Below, piece by piece: positions 62,521-64,000 of a DNA stretch of 64,000 nt. The notes under the pieces are model-generated. The model had not been told where the DNA came from, did no database searches, and worked only from the letters and a program-made list of their open reading frames with translations. The DNA lies in contig WGMB01000011.1 of the NCBI GenBank assembly GCA_016125275.1, positions 219,996 through 283,995 on the forward strand, in the 5' to 3' direction. Origin of the DNA: Acidobacteriota bacterium (GTDB lineage Bacteria > Acidobacteriota > Terriglobia > Bryobacterales > UBA6623). The position numbers and the translations under genes were made by a program. Position 1 is the first letter of the stretch; every line of letters begins with the position of its first letter.

Positions 62521-63231
62521 TCACCAGGGAATCGCCTTGCCGTCGCGGAAGAAGCCGCCGGTGGGCCCGTGCTTGGGGAGCGTGGCCGCCCAGACGATGC
62601 TCTGGGCGCCCTCGCGGATTCCTCGCGGCGCCAGCGATCCGCCCATGGCCGTACGGACCCAGCCCGGGCACACAGCGTTGACCTTCACGCCGTCCTTGCG
62701 CAGCTCCGCCGCCGCGATCCGAGTCAAGGCGTTCAAGGCCGTCTTGGAGACGCGGTAGGCGGCGCTGCCGCCGCCCATTCCGTTGAGGGCGCCGTAGCCC
62801 GAGGAGACGTTGACGACGGCCCCGGCCTCGCTCCGCCGCAGCAGCGGCGCCAGCGCCCGGATCAGGTGAAAGGGGCCGTAGAAGTTAGTCTCGAAGGTCT
62901 CTCGGAACTTGGCCTCGGAGACCTCGAAGAGCCCCTCGTCTTCGTCGAGGTAGACGCCGGCGTTGTTGACCAGCACGTCCAGGCGAGCCGGATCGGCCGT
63001 CAGGGCGTTCTCCAGGGCGATGATGCTGCCGATGTGCACCACGTCGAGGGCGTAGGGCCGGGCGGCGTAGCCCTTCTCTTGGAGCTTGGCGGCGGCCCGC
63101 TCGGCGTCTTCCCAGCGGCGGGCGCTCACCAGCGCCAGGTAGCCGCGCTCGGCCAGCGCCAAGGCCGTCTCATAGCCCAGGCCGCGGCCGGCGCCGGTGA
63201 TGAGGGCAATCTTCTGCGGCTTCTCGTTCAC
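62521..63231 (-). CDS. Short-chain dehydrogenase/reductase
   Basis: A 236-residue SDR. TGAGRGLG (12-19), NNAG (89-92), Ser143/144, Tyr159 and Lys163 (YRVSK) form the classical set. It starts at GTG 63231. It is convergent with the TonB-like gene. Substrate unknown. Confidence 0.9.
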   Translation of the reverse strand: MNEKPQKIALITGAGRGLGYETALALAERGYLALVSARRWEDAERAAAKLQEKGYAARPYALDVVHIGSIIALENALTADPARLDVLVNNAGVYLDEDEGLFEVSEAKFRETFETNFYGPFHLIRALAPLLRRSEAGAVVNVSSGYGALNGMGGGSAAYRVSKTALNALTRIAAAELRKDGVKVNAVCPGWVRTAMGGSLAPRGIREGAQSIVWAATLPKHGPTGGFFRDGKAIPW

Positions 63232-63316
63232 GGTGGGTTGATCGCAAGCACAGTGGCTTGATCGCAGGATACCGCCCCCGTGTTGCAGCCGTTTGACGGC
63301 CCCCGGGGTTTGCCGG

Positions 63317-64000
63317 TCAGCCCTTCATCGACTGCATAAACTCGACGTTGCTGCGGGTCTTTGACATACGGTCCAGCAGCAGCTCCATCGCCTCGGTCAC
63401 GCCCAGCGGGCTGAGCACCTTGCGCAGCACCCACACGCGGTTGAGCACGTCCGGCGCCAGCAGCAGCTCTTCCTTGCGGGTGCCCGAGCGGTGGATGTCG
63501 ATCGCCGGGAAGCTGCGCTTGTCGGAGAGCTTGCGGTCGAGGATGATTTCTGAGTTGCCGGTGCCTTTGAACTCTTCGAATATCACCTCGTCCATGCGGC
63601 TGCCGGTGTCGATCAGCGCAGTGGCGATAATGGTGAGCGACCCGCCTTCCTCGATGTTGCGCGCTGCGCCGAAGAACCGCTTCGGGCGCTGCAGCGCATT
63701 GGCATCCACGCCGCCGGTGAGCACCTTGCCCGAAGCCGGAACTACCGTGTTGTAGGCGCGCGCGAGGCGCGTGATCGAATCCAGCAAGATGACCACGTCG
63801 CGCTTCTGCTCGACTAGGCGCTTCGCCTTCTCGATGACCATTTCGGCCACCTGTACATGGCGCGCCGCAGGCTCGTCGAAGGTGGAACTGACGACTTCGC
63901 CGTCGACCGAACGCTGCATGTCCGTCACTTCTTCCGGCCGCTCGTCGATCAACAGGACGATCAGATAGACTTCCTTGTTGTTGCTGGTAATCGCATGAGC
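63317..64000 (-). CDS. rho: Transcription termination factor Rho, C-terminal part
   Basis: The C-terminal 227 residues of Rho, an RNA-dependent helicase ending transcription. The frame is open to the right window edge. [34 protein letters not shown] (Walker B), [21 protein letters not shown] and [12 protein letters not shown] are all intact. The RNA-binding N-terminus lies outside. Confidence 0.97.
   Translation of the reverse strand, partial: AHAITSNNKEVYLIVLLIDERPEEVTDMQRSVDGEVVSSTFDEPAARHVQVAEMVIEKAKRLVEQKRDVVILLDSITRLARAYNTVVPASGKVLTGGVDANALQRPKRFFGAARNIEEGGSLTIIATALIDTGSRMDEVIFEEFKGTGNSEIILDRKLSDKRSFPAIDIHRSGTRKEELLLAPDVLNRVWVLRKVLSPLGVTEAMELLLDRMSKTRSNVEFMQSMKG

Overview
The window is GC-rich bacterial DNA with dense genes on both strands. 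It most resembles an acidobacterium of the Bryobacterales/Solibacter type. The hints are TolB/TPR regulators, a TolB/TPR receptor kinase, DUF3604, exo-sialidase and PIG-L genes, a SecG with a Pro/Ala-rich tail, and energy-transducing TonB. No rRNA or phylogenetic marker was tested, so the placement is an inference.

Left flank (1-13980): the end of an RND efflux pump and a tandem universal stress protein, then a minus-strand nitrate assimilation operon. In transcription order it reads hemD, nirB, nirD, a fused iron-sulfur/membrane-anchor subunit, nasA, narK, an outer-membrane porin, and a small DUF7009-like protein. Several of these genes overlap by ATGA. Together they would import nitrate, reduce it to nitrite and then ammonium, and supply a siroheme precursor.

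Middle (13981-40225): about 26 kb flanked by a direct repeat of the 3' half of tRNA-Leu(GAG). The intact tRNA is at 40139-40225 and a 56/61-identical remnant lies at 13981-14041. I read this as a genomic island or its relic; no integrase is visible. It carries a cupin/SDR/metallo-beta-lactamase-fold set next to a sigma-54 activator and a MEDS sensor, and a SigJ-type sigma factor with a PRC-barrel protein, two NmrA-like paralogues and an alpha/beta hydrolase. It also has an IS3 remnant and an efflux operon whose TolC-like protein is fused to a substrate-binding domain. A divergent TolB/TPR regulator, a Ser/Thr kinase with TolB/TPR output and a four-gene secreted-protein/HtrA operon complete it.

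Right flank (40226-64000): core and metabolic genes. These are secG, tpiA, divergent oxyR-katA with a palindrome over the oxyR start, a DUF3604 protein, a sialidase, a PIG-L deacetylase, and an ABC exporter pair. Next come aspS with a gamma-carbonic-anhydrase-like gene, a DUF1802 protein, a Gfo/Idh/MocA oxidoreductase, a BsuPI-domain protein and an RsbU-type phosphatase. The region ends with guaB, a lipoprotein sulfatase, a TonB-like protein, an SDR and the 3' part of rho. A palindromic repeat occurs at 47125 and 57213; the first copy is translated into the DUF3604 leader.
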